Assembly (NCBI RefSeq): GCF_026163695.1
Contig: NZ_JAOTID010000013.1
Span: 62,001-126,000 of the forward strand
Direction of reading: 5' to 3'
From: Shumkonia mesophila
GTDB lineage: Bacteria; Pseudomonadota; Alphaproteobacteria; Rhodospirillales; Shumkoniaceae
DNA length: 64,000 nucleotides
Both the position numbers and the translations under genes were made by a program. A model generated the notes under the pieces. The model was given only the letters and a program-made list of their open reading frames with translations. It did no database searches and was not told the origin of the DNA. Below are positions 17,903 through 27,101 of the stretch, one piece after another. Every line of letters begins with the position of its first letter. The stretch's first letter is position 1.

Positions 17903-18418
17903 ATGGATCTCAAGGACCACATCGCTTCGATCCCCGATTTCCCGAAACCCGGCATCAATTTCTACGACATCTCGCCCCTGCTGTCCCACGCCGAGGCCTG
18001 GAGCGTCGCCATGAGCCGCATGGCCAAGGTGGTGGGCCGCCACAGTCCCGACATCCTGGCCGGCATCGAATCGCGCGGCTTCCTGGTGGCGGCGCCGCTG
18101 GCCCTCAAGCTGGGCTGCGGCTTCGTCATGATCCGCAAAAAGGGCAAGCTGCCGGGCAAGACCATCCCCTACGAATACGGGCTGGAATACGGCACCGACA
18201 CCATCGAGATCCAGGAGAACGCCGTGAAGCCCGGCCAGCGCGTCGTTATCCTCGATGACCTGCTGGCGACCGGCGGCACGCTGGCCGCCTCGGCCGGGCT
18301 GCTGCGGCGGATCGGCGCCGAAGTCACCGGCGCCGCCTGCATCATCGAACTGACCTTCCTCAACGGCCGCTCGAAGCTCGACGTGCCGGTCGAGGTCCTG
18401 ATGTCCTACGACGCATAG
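17903..18418 (+). CDS. apt: Adenine phosphoribosyltransferase
   Basis: A 171-residue cytoplasmic purine-salvage enzyme converting adenine and PRPP to AMP. The N-terminus [20 protein letters not shown] is characteristic, with [17 protein letters not shown] and the PRPP loop [13 protein letters not shown] at about 114-126. The length is normal. Its last 59 bases overlap antisense with the 3' end of the convergent mutY frame. Confidence 0.97.
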   Translation: MDLKDHIASIPDFPKPGINFYDISPLLSHAEAWSVAMSRMAKVVGRHSPDILAGIESRGFLVAAPLALKLGCGFVMIRKKGKLPGKTIPYEYGLEYGTDTIEIQENAVKPGQRVVILDDLLATGGTLAASAGLLRRIGAEVTGAACIIELTFLNGRSKLDVPVEVLMSYDA

Positions 18419-19553
18419 GCCGAACGGCCGCCTCGGGCGGCGCCGACGGTGGGGCGAGCGCCCGCAGGGCGTGGTCGGCCACCTTGCGCATCACCGTCGG
18501 CAACGCGTGGCCGCCGAAATCCTCCGGCCGGCACCACAGGCCTTCGACGATGCCGGGGGCGAGGCCGTTCGCCGCCAGGACGCCCAGCTTCAGTTCGAAA
18601 TGGGTGAAGACATGGCGTACCTCGCCGGCCAGCGGCCGCCACTGCCCCGGCGCCGGTGCCAGGGCCAAGGCCTCGTCTTCCGTCCATGGCCGCTCCCGCC
18701 ATTCGGTGCCCGGCACCTCGGTCATGCCGCCCAACAGGCCCTTCTCCGGCCGGCGGCGCAGCAGCACGGCCCCGACCGTGTCGACCGCCCAGAAGGCGAC
18801 GCCGTGGCGCACCGGCTTCGCCTTGCGCCGGGCCCGCCGTGGCAGTTCCCCGGTCAGGCCGCGCCGCAGAGCCAGGCAATCCCCGGCCCATGGGCACATC
18901 GGGCAAGCCGGGCCGCGCGGCCGGCAGACGGTGGCGCCAAGATCCATCACCGCCTGCCAGAAGTCGCCGGGCCGGCCGGCCGGCGTCAGGCCACCGGCCA
19001 AGGCGCCGACCTCGCGCTTGACCTCCGCCCGTTCGCCATCCAGGGCGAACAGGCGGGCCAGCACCCGCTCGACGTTGCCGTCGACCGGCGCCGCCGGGCG
19101 GCCGAAGGCGATGGCCGCGATCGCCGCCGCCGTGTAGGCACCGATGCCGGGCAGAGCCCGCAATCCGGCCTCGCTGTCGGGAAACCGCCCGCCCAGGTCC
19201 CCGGCGATCACGCCGGCGCATTTGTGCAGGTTGCGGGCGCGGGCGTAATAGCCCAGCCCCTGCCAGGCGTGCAGCACCGCCTGCAGGTCGGCCCGGGCCA
19301 GATCGCCCACCGTCGGCCAGCGGGCGATGAAGGCCAGGAAATAGGGCCCGACGGTCGCCACCGTCGTCTGCTGCAACATGATTTCGCTGAGCCACACGTG
19401 GTAGGGATCGGCGCGTTCGCCCGGCCGCGCCCGCCACGGCAGGTCGCGCTTATGGCGGTCGTACCAGGCCAGCAGTCGTTTCGCCAGGGCCGCCGCCGGC
19501 GCGCCGTTCCCGGGTCGCGAGGAGTCGGTCGTGGCGGCGCGAAACTGTTTCAT
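18360..19553 (-). CDS. mutY: A/G-specific adenine DNA glycosylase
   Basis: A 397-residue base-excision repair enzyme that removes adenine opposite 8-oxoguanine. Catalytic Glu57 lies in [10 protein letters not shown]; the helix-hairpin-helix is [19 protein letters not shown] (about 133-151); catalytic Asp158 follows in PVDGNVERV. The 4Fe-4S cluster cysteines are 210, 217, 220 and 226 with the standard C-x6-C-x2-C-x5-C spacing. A C-terminal NUDIX-like domain follows. The ATG at 19553 has GGAG upstream; the frame remains open further but that overlaps the DUF721 gene. The final Arg-rich 19 codons run antisense into apt. Confidence 0.96.
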   Translation of the reverse strand: MKQFRAATTDSSRPGNGAPAAALAKRLLAWYDRHKRDLPWRARPGERADPYHVWLSEIMLQQTTVATVGPYFLAFIARWPTVGDLARADLQAVLHAWQGLGYYARARNLHKCAGVIAGDLGGRFPDSEAGLRALPGIGAYTAAAIAAIAFGRPAAPVDGNVERVLARLFALDGERAEVKREVGALAGGLTPAGRPGDFWQAVMDLGATVCRPRGPACPMCPWAGDCLALRRGLTGELPRRARRKAKPVRHGVAFWAVDTVGAVLLRRRPEKGLLGGMTEVPGTEWRERPWTEDEALALAPAPGQWRPLAGEVRHVFTHFELKLGVLAANGLAPGIVEGLWCRPEDFGGHALPTVMRKVADHALRALAPPSAPPEAAVRPMRRRTSGPRPARRASSGR

Positions 19554-19583
19554 ATTGGCTCCGACGCTATCATATTGTTCCCC

Positions 19584-20120
19584 ATGGCAACCCGCACAAC
19601 CGATTCCGCCGGCACCGTCCCCTCGACCCGCCGGAGCGGCCGCGTCAAGGCTCTGGCCAGCGCCGTCGAGGGCGTCACGCGGCCGATTTTCGGCCGGCGC
19701 GGATTGGCCGACGGCGCCATCGTCCACCACTGGCAGGCCATCGTCGGAGAGCGGTTCTCCGCCCTCACCGCGCCCGAGAAGCTGGTGTTTCCCACCGGCG
19801 CCCGGCACGGCGGCACCCTGCACCTTCGGGTCGCCAGCGGCGGCATCGCCACCCAGCTGCAACATCTGGAGCCGCTCCTGGTCGAGCGCGTCAACAGCTA
19901 TTTCGGCTATCAGGCGGTGGCGCGGCTGCACTTCAAGCAGGGCCCCGTCACCACCCCCGGCGAATCGCCGGCCCCGGTGCCGCCGCCGCTCGACGCCCGC
20001 GAGGAAGCCGGCCTCGCCGCCTGCCTCGACGTCGTCGAGGACCCCGATCTGAAGGCCGTCCTTCAATCCCTCGGCCGGGCGGTCGTCACCCGCGGGCGCA
20101 AGCGGCGGAGCGGTGGATAA
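19584..20120 (+). CDS. DUF721 (DciA-like) protein
   Basis: A 178-residue protein. The DUF721 core is visible: RRGLADGAIVHHWQAIVGERFSA, then LTAPEKLVFP, GTLHLRVASGGIATQLQHLEP and LLVERVNSYFGYQAVARLHF. DUF721 proteins related to DciA help load the replicative helicase; assigning that role to this alphaproteobacterial member is inference. It starts only 30 bp from the divergent mutY start, so the promoters overlap, and it lies upstream of a DsbA-like gene. Confidence 0.85.
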   Translation: MATRTTDSAGTVPSTRRSGRVKALASAVEGVTRPIFGRRGLADGAIVHHWQAIVGERFSALTAPEKLVFPTGARHGGTLHLRVASGGIATQLQHLEPLLVERVNSYFGYQAVARLHFKQGPVTTPGESPAPVPPPLDAREEAGLAACLDVVEDPDLKAVLQSLGRAVVTRGRKRRSGG

Positions 20121-20185
20121 AAGCCGTCTTGTCGAGCGGGACGCGATTCTATAGTCTTCCACATCTTGTATACGGGAGAAGAAAT

Positions 20186-20794
20186 TTGCCGCGCTTCATA
20201 CTAGGTATAGCATTCGCGTTGGCGGTGTGGTCGGTCGGGAGCGCCGCCTCCGCCGCCGATTTCGATGCCCTTCTGCCGGAAATGGCGCTGGGGTCCGCCG
20301 ACGCGCCGCTGACCATTTATGAGCATTCGTCGCTGACCTGCGGCCATTGCGCCAATTTCCACCGCGTGACGCTGCCTGAGATCAAGAAGGCCTATATCGA
20401 CACCGGCAAGGTGCGCTTGGTGTTCCGCGACTTCCCGCTGGACAACCTCGCCTACGCCGCGGCACTGCTGCCCCATTGCGCCGGCCCGCAGCGTTACTTC
20501 GGTTTCCTCGAGGTACTGTTCCGCACCCAGGAGACCTGGGCCGGCGGCAAGGACCCCTTGGGCGAGTTGAAGAAGGTGGCGCGCCTGGGCGGCCTGTCGG
20601 CCGGCGACTTCGAGGCCTGCCTCGGCAACCAGCCGCTGTTCGCCGCCATCCGCGACCGCGCCGCCGCCGATGGCAAGGCCTACGCCATCGAGGCGACGCC
20701 GACCTTCCGTATCGGCAACCAGACAATCGTCGGCGGTCAACCGTTCGACGCCTTCAAAAAGCTCATCGACGAAGCCCTGAAGGCGTCGAAGTAG
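20186..20794 (+). CDS. DsbA-like thiol:disulfide oxidoreductase
   Basis: A 202-residue periplasmic protein with a signal peptide (LPRFILGIAFALAVWSVGSA) and a thioredoxin fold with an inserted helical domain. The active site is CGHC (Cys52 and Cys55) in SSLTCGHCANFH. The cis-Pro loop is EATPTFRIGN. It is expected to oxidise or isomerise disulfides in exported proteins. A TTG start at 20186 is chosen for its GGGAG ribosome site and for placing the signal peptide at the N-terminus; an ATG-initiated frame from 20129 would add 19 residues. It is followed 18 bp later by smc. Confidence 0.9.
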   Translation: MPRFILGIAFALAVWSVGSAASAADFDALLPEMALGSADAPLTIYEHSSLTCGHCANFHRVTLPEIKKAYIDTGKVRLVFRDFPLDNLAYAAALLPHCAGPQRYFGFLEVLFRTQETWAGGKDPLGELKKVARLGGLSAGDFEACLGNQPLFAAIRDRAAADGKAYAIEATPTFRIGNQTIVGGQPFDAFKKLIDEALKASK

Positions 20795-20812
20795 GAGCGG
20801 GAACCAACGCCG

Positions 20813-23800
20813 GTGCGCTTCACCAAACTTCGCCTTTCCGGGTTCAAATCCTTCGTCGACCCGACCGAGCTGATCATCGATCGGGGCCTCACCGGCGTCG
20901 TCGGCCCCAACGGCTGCGGCAAATCGAACCTGGTCGAGGCCCTGCGCTGGGTGATGGGCGAGACGTCGGCCAAGCAGATGCGCGGCTCGGAGATGGAGGA
21001 CGTCATCTTCGGCGGTACCCGCGACCGGCCGCCCCGCAACATCGCCGAAGCGATCCTTAGCATCGACAACACCGAGCGCAACGCCCCATCGCAGTTCAAC
21101 CATGCCGACGAACTGGAGGTCAGCCGCCGCATCGAGCGCGGCGCCGGCTCGATCTACCGGGTCAACGGCAAGGAAGCGCGGGCCCGCGACGTCCAGATCC
21201 TGTTCGCCGACGCCGCCACCGGGCCGCGCTCGACCGCCCTGGTCAGCCAGGGCCGTATCGGCAACCTGATTTCCGCCAAGCCGACCGAACGGCGCCTGCT
21301 GATCGAGGAGGCGGCCGGCATCACCGGGCTGCATTCCCGCCGCCACGAGGCGGAGATCCGCCTGCGCGGCGCCGAAAGCAACCTGATGCGCCTCGACGAC
21401 GTGCTGGGCACGCTGGATGCCCAGCTCAAAAGCCTGAGGAAACAGGCCCGTCAGGCGTCGCGCTACCGCAACCTCAGCGGCGACATCCGGCGGGCCGAGG
21501 CGACCCTGTTCCTGCTGCGCTGGCGGGACGTGGAGCGCGACCTCGCGCTTGGCCACGAGCAGTTGAAGGAGGCCGAGGCCCGGGTCGTCCAGTTGACCGG
21601 CACGGCGGCCGAGGCGTCGGCCCGCCAGGCGGAATGCGCCGCCACCCTGCCCCCCCTGCGCCAGGCCGAGGTCGAGGCGGCGGCCGAGTTGCAGCGCCTG
21701 ACGCTGGCCCGTCAGAGCCTCGACGAGGAGGAGCGGCGCGTCGAGGCGGCGGTACGCGACTGCCAAGCCCGCCTGGCCCAGATCGCCGCCGACATCGGAC
21801 GCGAGACGTCGCTGGCCGACGACGCCGGTAACGCCATCAAGGCGCTCGATGCCGAGGCGGCCGGTATCGACCAAGCGCGGGCTGGAGAGGCGGCGGCCCG
21901 CGAGGAGGCGGAAGCCCGCCTCACCGCGGTGCGCCAGCAGGTCGAGGCGCTGGATCGCCAGTTGGCCGAGCTGACCGACAAGGTGGCCGGCGACGAGGCC
22001 AGGCGGACCAACCTGGCCCGCGCGCTTGAGGAATTGGCCGTGCGCCAGAAGAACCTGGAGACGCGTGCCGCCGAGATCGCCAGCCAGCGCACCGCCCTGG
22101 AGGCCCGCGCCGTCGACCCCGCCGGCCTGGCGGCCGCCGAAACGGCGCTAGCCGAGGCCCAAGAGAACGTCGAGCGGGCCCGCGAGCGGGCGGCGCAGGC
22201 GGCCGAGGATCGAGCCTCGGCGGCCGAAAAGGCGCGCGCCGCGATGGCCTCCCTGCACGAAGCGAAATCGGCCTTCACCCGCCTGGAAGCCGAGGCAATG
22301 GCCCTGGCCAAGGTGCTGGAGGCGGGCGAATCGAAGAAATGGCCGCCGCTCATCGACAAGGTGACGGTGGAGCCGGGCTACGAGGCGGCCCTCGGCGCCG
22401 CGCTGGGCGAGGACCTGTCGGCGCCGGTCGATGAGCCGGCCCCGGTGCGCTGGCAGACGCTCGCCCCTTACGGCGAGACGCCGCCGCTGCCCACTGGGGC
22501 CGTGCCGCTGGCCAGCCACGTCAGCGGTCCCTCGGCCCTGGCCCGCCGCCTGTCGCAGACCGGTGTCGTCGACGACGAAACCGCCGGGGCCAGGCTGGCC
22601 GGCGACCTGCGCCAGGGGCAGCGGCTGGTCAGCCGCGACGGCGGCCTGTGGCGCTGGGACGGCTTCGCGGTATCGGCCGGCGCCCCGACCGCGGCGGCGG
22701 CCCGTCTGCAACAGCGCAACCGTCTGGCCGAGGTGCGCGAACGCCTGGGGGGTGCGCGGCGCGAGGCCGAGAAGGTCGCCGAGACGGCCGGCGCCGCCGA
22801 GCGCGCCGCCCAGGCCGCCATCGAGGCCGAAAAGGCGGCCCGCGCCGCCGCCAACGAGGCCGATGCCGTGCAGGCGCGGGCATTGGCCGCGCTGGCCGAG
22901 ATCCGCCAGCGGGCGGCCGAAATCGACAGCCGCTTGGGCGCGCTGGCCGAAACCGCCGAGCGCATCGAGGCCGACCGCGCCGAGGCCGCCGGGCGCCTGC
23001 GCGAGAGCCGGGAAACCCTGGACGGCCTGCCCGATCCCACCGCCGAGCGCGAGCGCCTCGTCGCCCTTAGGGCCGAGATGGCCGAGCGTCGCTCCCATCA
23101 GGTGGCCTGCCAGAGCGCGCTGGATTCGGTGCTGCGCGAGGCCCGCGAACGCCAGGCCCGGCGCGACGCCATCGCCCGCGACCTGGCCTCGTGGCACAGC
23201 CGCGGCGAGGCCGCCCGGCTTCACCTGGAGGAACTGGCGGCCCGCCGCAAGACGGTCGAAGAGGAAGCCGCCCGGCTGGCCGAACGGCCGGCCGAGATCG
23301 CCGGCCAGCGCCAGACCCTGCTGGGCCTGATCGAGGCCGCCGAGGGCAAGCGCAACGCCGCCGCCGACCGTCTGGCCGAGGCCGAGGGCCGCCTGGCCGC
23401 CGCCGACCGCGACCTGCGCGAGGCCGAATCCGCGCTGGCCAAGGCCCGCGAGGACCGGGTGCGCGCCGAGGGCGCCGTCGAGCAGGGACGCCTCGCCGTC
23501 CAGGCCCTGACCGAGCGGGTGCGCGAACGCCTGGACTGCCTGCCGCAGGCGCTGACCGAGGTCGCCGAGTTGGGCGAAGAGGAGGAATTGCCCGACCTCG
23601 AGGCCACGGAAAAGCGCGTCGACCGCCTGCTGCGCGAACGCGAGACCATGGGGCCGGTGAACTTGAGGGCCGAACAGGAAGCCAGCGAACTGGACGAGCA
23701 GATCACCACCCTGCAGCAGGAGCGCGGCGACCTGATCAAGGCGATCGAGAAGTTGCGCCGCGGCATTTCGGATCTCAATCGCGAAGGCCGCCAGCGCCTG

Positions 23801-24274
23801 GTCGCCTCGTTCGAGGAAGTCGACGGTCATTTCCGGGCGCTGTTCACCCGCCTGTTCGGCGGCGGCCGCGCCCATCTGGCGCTGACCGAATCGGACGATC
23901 CGCTCGACGCTGGGCTGGAAATCATGGCCAGCCCGCCCGGCAAGCGGCTGCAGGTGCTGTCCCTGCTGTCGGGCGGCGAACAGGCGCTGACCGCGCTTGC
24001 CCTCATGTTCGCGGTGTTCCTCACCAACCCGGCGCCGGTGTGCGTGCTCGACGAAGTCGACGCCCCGCTCGACGACGCCAATGTCGATCGTTTCTGCACA
24101 CTGGTCAGCGAACTCGGGCAGGCCGGCCACACCCGTTTTCTGGTCATCACCCACCACCGCATGACCATGGCCCGGATGGATCGGCTGTTCGGCGTCACCA
24201 TGGCCGAGCGCGGTGTTTCGCAACTTGTCTCGGTGGATCTGCAACAGGCGGTCGCCCTGCGCGAAATCGCCTGA
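20813..24274 (+). CDS. smc: Chromosome segregation protein SMC
   Basis: A 1153-residue ATPase of the condensin complex. The Walker A motif GPNGCGKSN is at 31-39. Long coiled coils rich in Ala, Glu and Arg flank a shortened hinge at about residues 505-625. The C-terminal head has the ABC signature LSGGEQ from about 1052 and Walker B VCVLDEVDAPLDD. It starts with GTG, with AGGAG somewhat upstream. It organises and segregates the chromosome with ScpA/ScpB, whose genes are not in the window. It appears to be the last gene of the dsbA-smc group. Confidence 0.97.
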   Translation: MRFTKLRLSGFKSFVDPTELIIDRGLTGVVGPNGCGKSNLVEALRWVMGETSAKQMRGSEMEDVIFGGTRDRPPRNIAEAILSIDNTERNAPSQFNHADELEVSRRIERGAGSIYRVNGKEARARDVQILFADAATGPRSTALVSQGRIGNLISAKPTERRLLIEEAAGITGLHSRRHEAEIRLRGAESNLMRLDDVLGTLDAQLKSLRKQARQASRYRNLSGDIRRAEATLFLLRWRDVERDLALGHEQLKEAEARVVQLTGTAAEASARQAECAATLPPLRQAEVEAAAELQRLTLARQSLDEEERRVEAAVRDCQARLAQIAADIGRETSLADDAGNAIKALDAEAAGIDQARAGEAAAREEAEARLTAVRQQVEALDRQLAELTDKVAGDEARRTNLARALEELAVRQKNLETRAAEIASQRTALEARAVDPAGLAAAETALAEAQENVERARERAAQAAEDRASAAEKARAAMASLHEAKSAFTRLEAEAMALAKVLEAGESKKWPPLIDKVTVEPGYEAALGAALGEDLSAPVDEPAPVRWQTLAPYGETPPLPTGAVPLASHVSGPSALARRLSQTGVVDDETAGARLAGDLRQGQRLVSRDGGLWRWDGFAVSAGAPTAAAARLQQRNRLAEVRERLGGARREAEKVAETAGAAERAAQAAIEAEKAARAAANEADAVQARALAALAEIRQRAAEIDSRLGALAETAERIEADRAEAAGRLRESRETLDGLPDPTAERERLVALRAEMAERRSHQVACQSALDSVLREARERQARRDAIARDLASWHSRGEAARLHLEELAARRKTVEEEAARLAERPAEIAGQRQTLLGLIEAAEGKRNAAADRLAEAEGRLAAADRDLREAESALAKAREDRVRAEGAVEQGRLAVQALTERVRERLDCLPQALTEVAELGEEEELPDLEATEKRVDRLLRERETMGPVNLRAEQEASELDEQITTLQQERGDLIKAIEKLRRGISDLNREGRQRLVASFEEVDGHFRALFTRLFGGGRAHLALTESDDPLDAGLEIMASPPGKRLQVLSLLSGGEQALTALALMFAVFLTNPAPVCVLDEVDAPLDDANVDRFCTLVSELGQAGHTRFLVITHHRMTMARMDRLFGVTMAERGVSQLVSVDLQQAVALREIA

Positions 24275-24337
24275 CGCCTAGGGCATTCACGACGAATTTC
24301 AAGACTTATCAAGGGCTTGGGTAGCAGTCTTTCATTC

Positions 24338-24366
24338 TTGACAGCCCGGGAGCCGGCCGCTAACGT
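24338..24366 (+). promoter_or_regulatory. Strong candidate promoter of the F0 ATP synthase operon
   Basis: A consensus -35 TTGACA (24338-24343), a 17-base spacer, and TAACGT (24361-24366). Transcription would start near 24373, about 50 bases before atpI. Confidence 0.68.
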
Positions 24367-24425
24367 CCGCCTCCCATGGGTTGCGGGCGGACGGGAGTTC
24401 GCCGGGCCCGGCGGGCGGGAATCCG

Positions 24426-24821
24426 ATGGGCGACGAGACACCTGGTGGATCTCTTGAAGACCTGGATGCCCGGCTTAGACGCGCACGTTCGCAGGAACAG
24501 GCCCGATCGCGGGGCAGGGGTTCCGCGCTCGGGGCTCCGATGTCGGGGTTCGGGGTGGCCTTTCGCATCGGCGTCGAACTGGTCGCGGCCTTGGTTGTCG
24601 GCGTCGGAGCAGGCCTTCTGCTTGACAGGTGGTTGGGCTCCACGCCATGGTTTTTGATTGTCTTCTTCTTTCTCGGCGCCGCCGCCGGCGTGTTGAATGT
24701 CTACCGGGCGGCCAGCAGGATAGGATGGGCAGAGGCGGAAGGGGCGCCGGCGCCGTCCGAAGGGAAACCGGAAGAGGAAGATGACGATTGGCCGTCCGGG
24801 ACGGGCTCGGACAGGCAATAG
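24426..24821 (+). CDS. atpI: ATP synthase assembly protein AtpI
   Basis: A 131-residue membrane protein with two transmembrane helices (about residues 48-66 and 75-93) separated by LLDRWLGSTPW, matching the AtpI/F0F1-ATPase subunit family, plus charged N- and C-terminal tails (EEEDDDW near the end). It promotes assembly of the c-ring. The start at 24426 has GGCGGGA upstream. It leads the atpI-B-E-F'-F operon typical of alphaproteobacteria, where F1 genes are elsewhere. Confidence 0.88.
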   Translation: MGDETPGGSLEDLDARLRRARSQEQARSRGRGSALGAPMSGFGVAFRIGVELVAALVVGVGAGLLLDRWLGSTPWFLIVFFFLGAAAGVLNVYRAASRIGWAEAEGAPAPSEGKPEEEDDDWPSGTGSDRQ

Positions 24822-24845
24822 GACTCTCAGGGGGCGAGAACACAG

Positions 24846-25571
24846 GTGGCCAACCCACTCCATCAGTTCGAAATCCATGTCGTCGCGCCCATTCATGTCG
24901 GCGGCGTCAACGCATCCCTCACCAATTCGGGCATTTTCATGCTGGTGACGGTCGCCGCCGTGACCCTCTTTTTGATGTTCGCCATGCGCAACCGGCGGCT
25001 GGTTCCCGGCCGCTGGCAGTCGATGGCGGAACTCAGCTACGAATTCATCGCCGGCATGGTGCGCGACAACGTGGGCAACGAGGGGCGGCGCTATTTCCCG
25101 TTCATCTTCTCGCTGTTCATGTTCATCCTGTTCGGCAACCTGGTCGGCCTAGTTCCCTACAGCTTCACCTTCACCAGCCACATCATCGTCACCTTCGCGA
25201 TGGCGATCTTCGTGTTCCTGGGCGTCACGGTCATCGGCATCGTCCGCCATCGGCTGAAGTTCTTCAGCTATTTCCTGCCCAAGGGCGTGCCCCTGGTCAT
25301 GGCGCCGCTGCTGATTCCGATCGAGATCATGTCCTATCTGTCGCGCCCGGTGAGCCTGTCGATTCGCCTGTTCGCCAACATGATGGCCGGCCACACCATG
25401 ATGAAGGTGTTCGCCGGCTTCGTCGTGCCGCTGGGCCTCCTGGGCGGTTGGGCGCCGCTGTCCATCGACGTCGCCCTGACCGCCTTCGAATTCCTGGTGG
25501 CGTTCCTGCAAGCCTACGTTTTCACCATTCTGACCTGCATCTATTTGCACGACGCCATCCACCTGCATTGA
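24846..25571 (+). CDS. atpB: F0F1 ATP synthase subunit a
   Basis: A 241-residue integral membrane protein forming the proton half-channels. It begins with GTG (MANPLHQFEIHVVAPI). The essential Arg is about residue 174 in LSIRLFANMMAGH, and the last helix has ALTAFEFLVAFLQAYVFTILTCIY. The length and motifs are normal for alphaproteobacteria. It lies 24 bp after atpI and 55 bp before atpE. Confidence 0.98.
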   Translation: MANPLHQFEIHVVAPIHVGGVNASLTNSGIFMLVTVAAVTLFLMFAMRNRRLVPGRWQSMAELSYEFIAGMVRDNVGNEGRRYFPFIFSLFMFILFGNLVGLVPYSFTFTSHIIVTFAMAIFVFLGVTVIGIVRHRLKFFSYFLPKGVPLVMAPLLIPIEIMSYLSRPVSLSIRLFANMMAGHTMMKVFAGFVVPLGLLGGWAPLSIDVALTAFEFLVAFLQAYVFTILTCIYLHDAIHLH

Positions 25572-25626
25572 GGGTCGGCGCGTCCCGCCGAAACCGTTTT
25601 CTTGAACCAACGAGGGAATTAGGATC

Positions 25627-25851
25627 ATGGAAATTCTTGCCGCGAAAATGATTGGAGCCGGCCTTGCCGTCATCGGCCTGGGCGGCGTGGGCGCCGGCAT
25701 CGGAAACATCTTTTCCTCGCTCATCGGCTCCATCGCGCGCAATCCCGCCGCACGCTCCCAGGTTTTCGGCCTCGCCATGCTGGGCTTCGCCCTGGTCGAG
25801 GCGGTGGCGCTCTATGCGCTGCTGGTTTCGTTCCTGATCCTCTTCGGCTGA
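25627..25851 (+). CDS. atpE: F0F1 ATP synthase subunit c
   Basis: A 74-residue hairpin of two transmembrane helices. Helix 1 has the glycine motif [13 protein letters not shown]; the loop contains ARNPAARSQ; helix 2 has the ion-carrying Glu58 in [13 protein letters not shown]. The surrounding residues lack the Gln/Ser/Thr set of sodium-binding c-rings, so protons are the likely coupling ion. It is preceded by a clear GAGGGAATTAGG ribosome region. Confidence 0.98.
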   Translation: MEILAAKMIGAGLAVIGLGGVGAGIGNIFSSLIGSIARNPAARSQVFGLAMLGFALVEAVALYALLVSFLILFG

Positions 25852-25916
25852 AGGCGGTGGGCGGTGCCGGCGCTCCCCACGGGCGGCCGGCCGGCGTCTT
25901 CCTGCGGGAGATGAGC

Positions 25917-26486
25917 ATGCGCGGATTCATTCGGCTTCTGGGGGGTCTGGCCCTGACCGTTGCGGCGGGAACGGGCGCGGCGTCGGCCGCCACCCTTCCC
26001 CAGCTGGACCACGAATTCTACGCCTCCCAGGTGATCTGGCTGGTGGTCTCGTTCCTGATCCTCTACGTCGTCATGTGGCGGTTCGCCCTGCCGCGCATCA
26101 GCCACATCCTCGAGGAACGCCAGGACCGGATCGAGGGCAACCTGGAACGGGCCGAAACCATTCGCCGGGAAGCCCAGGTCACCGCCGAGGCTTACGATAA
26201 GGCCGTGTCCGAGGCCCGCGCCGCCGCCCAGTCCGTGATCGCCACGGCGCGCGACAGGATGGCCGCCGATGCCGCCGCCCATCACGCCACGCTGAGCGAA
26301 CGCCTGGCGGCCGAGATCGCCGAGGCGGAGGGCCGCATCCTGGAGGCCAAGCAGGAAGCGATGGCCCACCTTCGCGATGTGGCGGTGGAGGTGACATCGA
26401 CGGCGGCCGAGCGGCTGGCCGGCGAGCGCGTCGACCCGCGCGTCGTCGGCAGGATCGTCGACCACGTGCTGAAGGAGCGCAGCTGA
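25917..26486 (+). CDS. atpF': F0F1 ATP synthase subunit b'
   Basis: A 189-residue stator subunit. After a hydrophobic leader-like stretch (GFIRLLGGLALTVAAGTGAA) comes one transmembrane helix (VIWLVVSFLILYVVMW) and a long charged coiled coil. The b' form replaces one copy of b in alphaproteobacteria and photosynthetic bacteria. The ATG at 25917 is chosen over upstream in-frame starts because GGGAG lies six bases before it. Its TGA overlaps the atpF ATG by one base. Confidence 0.93.
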   Translation: MRGFIRLLGGLALTVAAGTGAASAATLPQLDHEFYASQVIWLVVSFLILYVVMWRFALPRISHILEERQDRIEGNLERAETIRREAQVTAEAYDKAVSEARAAAQSVIATARDRMAADAAAHHATLSERLAAEIAEAEGRILEAKQEAMAHLRDVAVEVTSTAAERLAGERVDPRVVGRIVDHVLKERS

Positions 26487-27013
26487 TGCAGGCATGGGCG
26501 GCCGAAACGGCCGGAACAAAGGCCGAAGCGTTCTGGGCCACCCCCGAGTTCTGGGTGGCCATCGCCTTCGTCATCCTGGTCGCGCTGGCCGGGCGGGCCG
26601 TGCTTCGGCTGGTGACCACCGGCCTCGACGCGCGCGCCGATGCCATCCGGGCCAGGGTCAACGAGGCCGAGAAGCTGCGCGAGGAGGCCCAGGAACTGCT
26701 GGCGTCCTATCAGCGCAAGCAGCGCGAGGCCGCCGAGGAAACCAGCCGGCTGCTCGAACACGCCCGCCAGGAAGCCGCCACGCTGAGCGCCCGGGCCGCC
26801 GAAAGCCTGGAGCAATCGGTCAAGCGGCGCGAGCAGTTGGCGATGGAGCGCATCGCCCAGGCCGAGGCCACGGCGACGCGCGAAATCCGCGACGCGGCGG
26901 TGGACGTCGCCCTGGAGGCGACGCGCCGCGTGCTGGCCGAAAAATTGAGCGAAACGAAGGCCGACGAGCTGATCGACGACGCCATCAAGGGGCTGCCCGG
27001 CAAGCTGCACTGA
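26486..27013 (+). CDS. atpF: F0F1 ATP synthase subunit b
   Basis: A 175-residue stator subunit with a single N-terminal transmembrane helix (FWVAIAFVILVALAGRAVL) and a long helix rich in Glu, Arg and Ala that dimerises with b'. Translation is coupled to atpF' through a TGATG junction. It is the final gene of the operon, followed 34 bases later by a strong terminator hairpin. Confidence 0.95.
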   Translation: MQAWAAETAGTKAEAFWATPEFWVAIAFVILVALAGRAVLRLVTTGLDARADAIRARVNEAEKLREEAQELLASYQRKQREAAEETSRLLEHARQEAATLSARAAESLEQSVKRREQLAMERIAQAEATATREIRDAAVDVALEATRRVLAEKLSETKADELIDDAIKGLPGKLH

Positions 27014-27047
27014 GGCGACAGGCCCCGGAAAAACTCGGACGAAAAAA

Positions 27048-27078
27048 CGGCCCCGGCATCATCCCGATGCCGGGGCCG
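27048..27078. terminator. Bidirectional terminator, atpF / symporter
   Basis: A 13-bp stem, CGGCCCCGGCATC (27048-27060) with GATGCCGGGGCCG (27066-27078), and a 5-base loop. It lies between two convergent operons; a CTTGTT tract follows on the plus strand and an A-rich tract precedes it, giving U residues on the minus transcript. Confidence 0.85.
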
Positions 27079-27101
27079 CTTGTTGAAAACCGCCTTCCCG
27101 T

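Noticed and set aside
17734-18258. A 174-codon plus-strand frame starting upstream of apt
   Set aside because: Most of it is apt read in another frame; the unique upstream part has no ribosome site and no protein-like pattern.
19554-20162. Upstream extension of mutY to about 600 residues
   Set aside because: The extension is antisense to the DUF721 gene and lacks MutY similarity; the ATG at 19553 has a good ribosome site.
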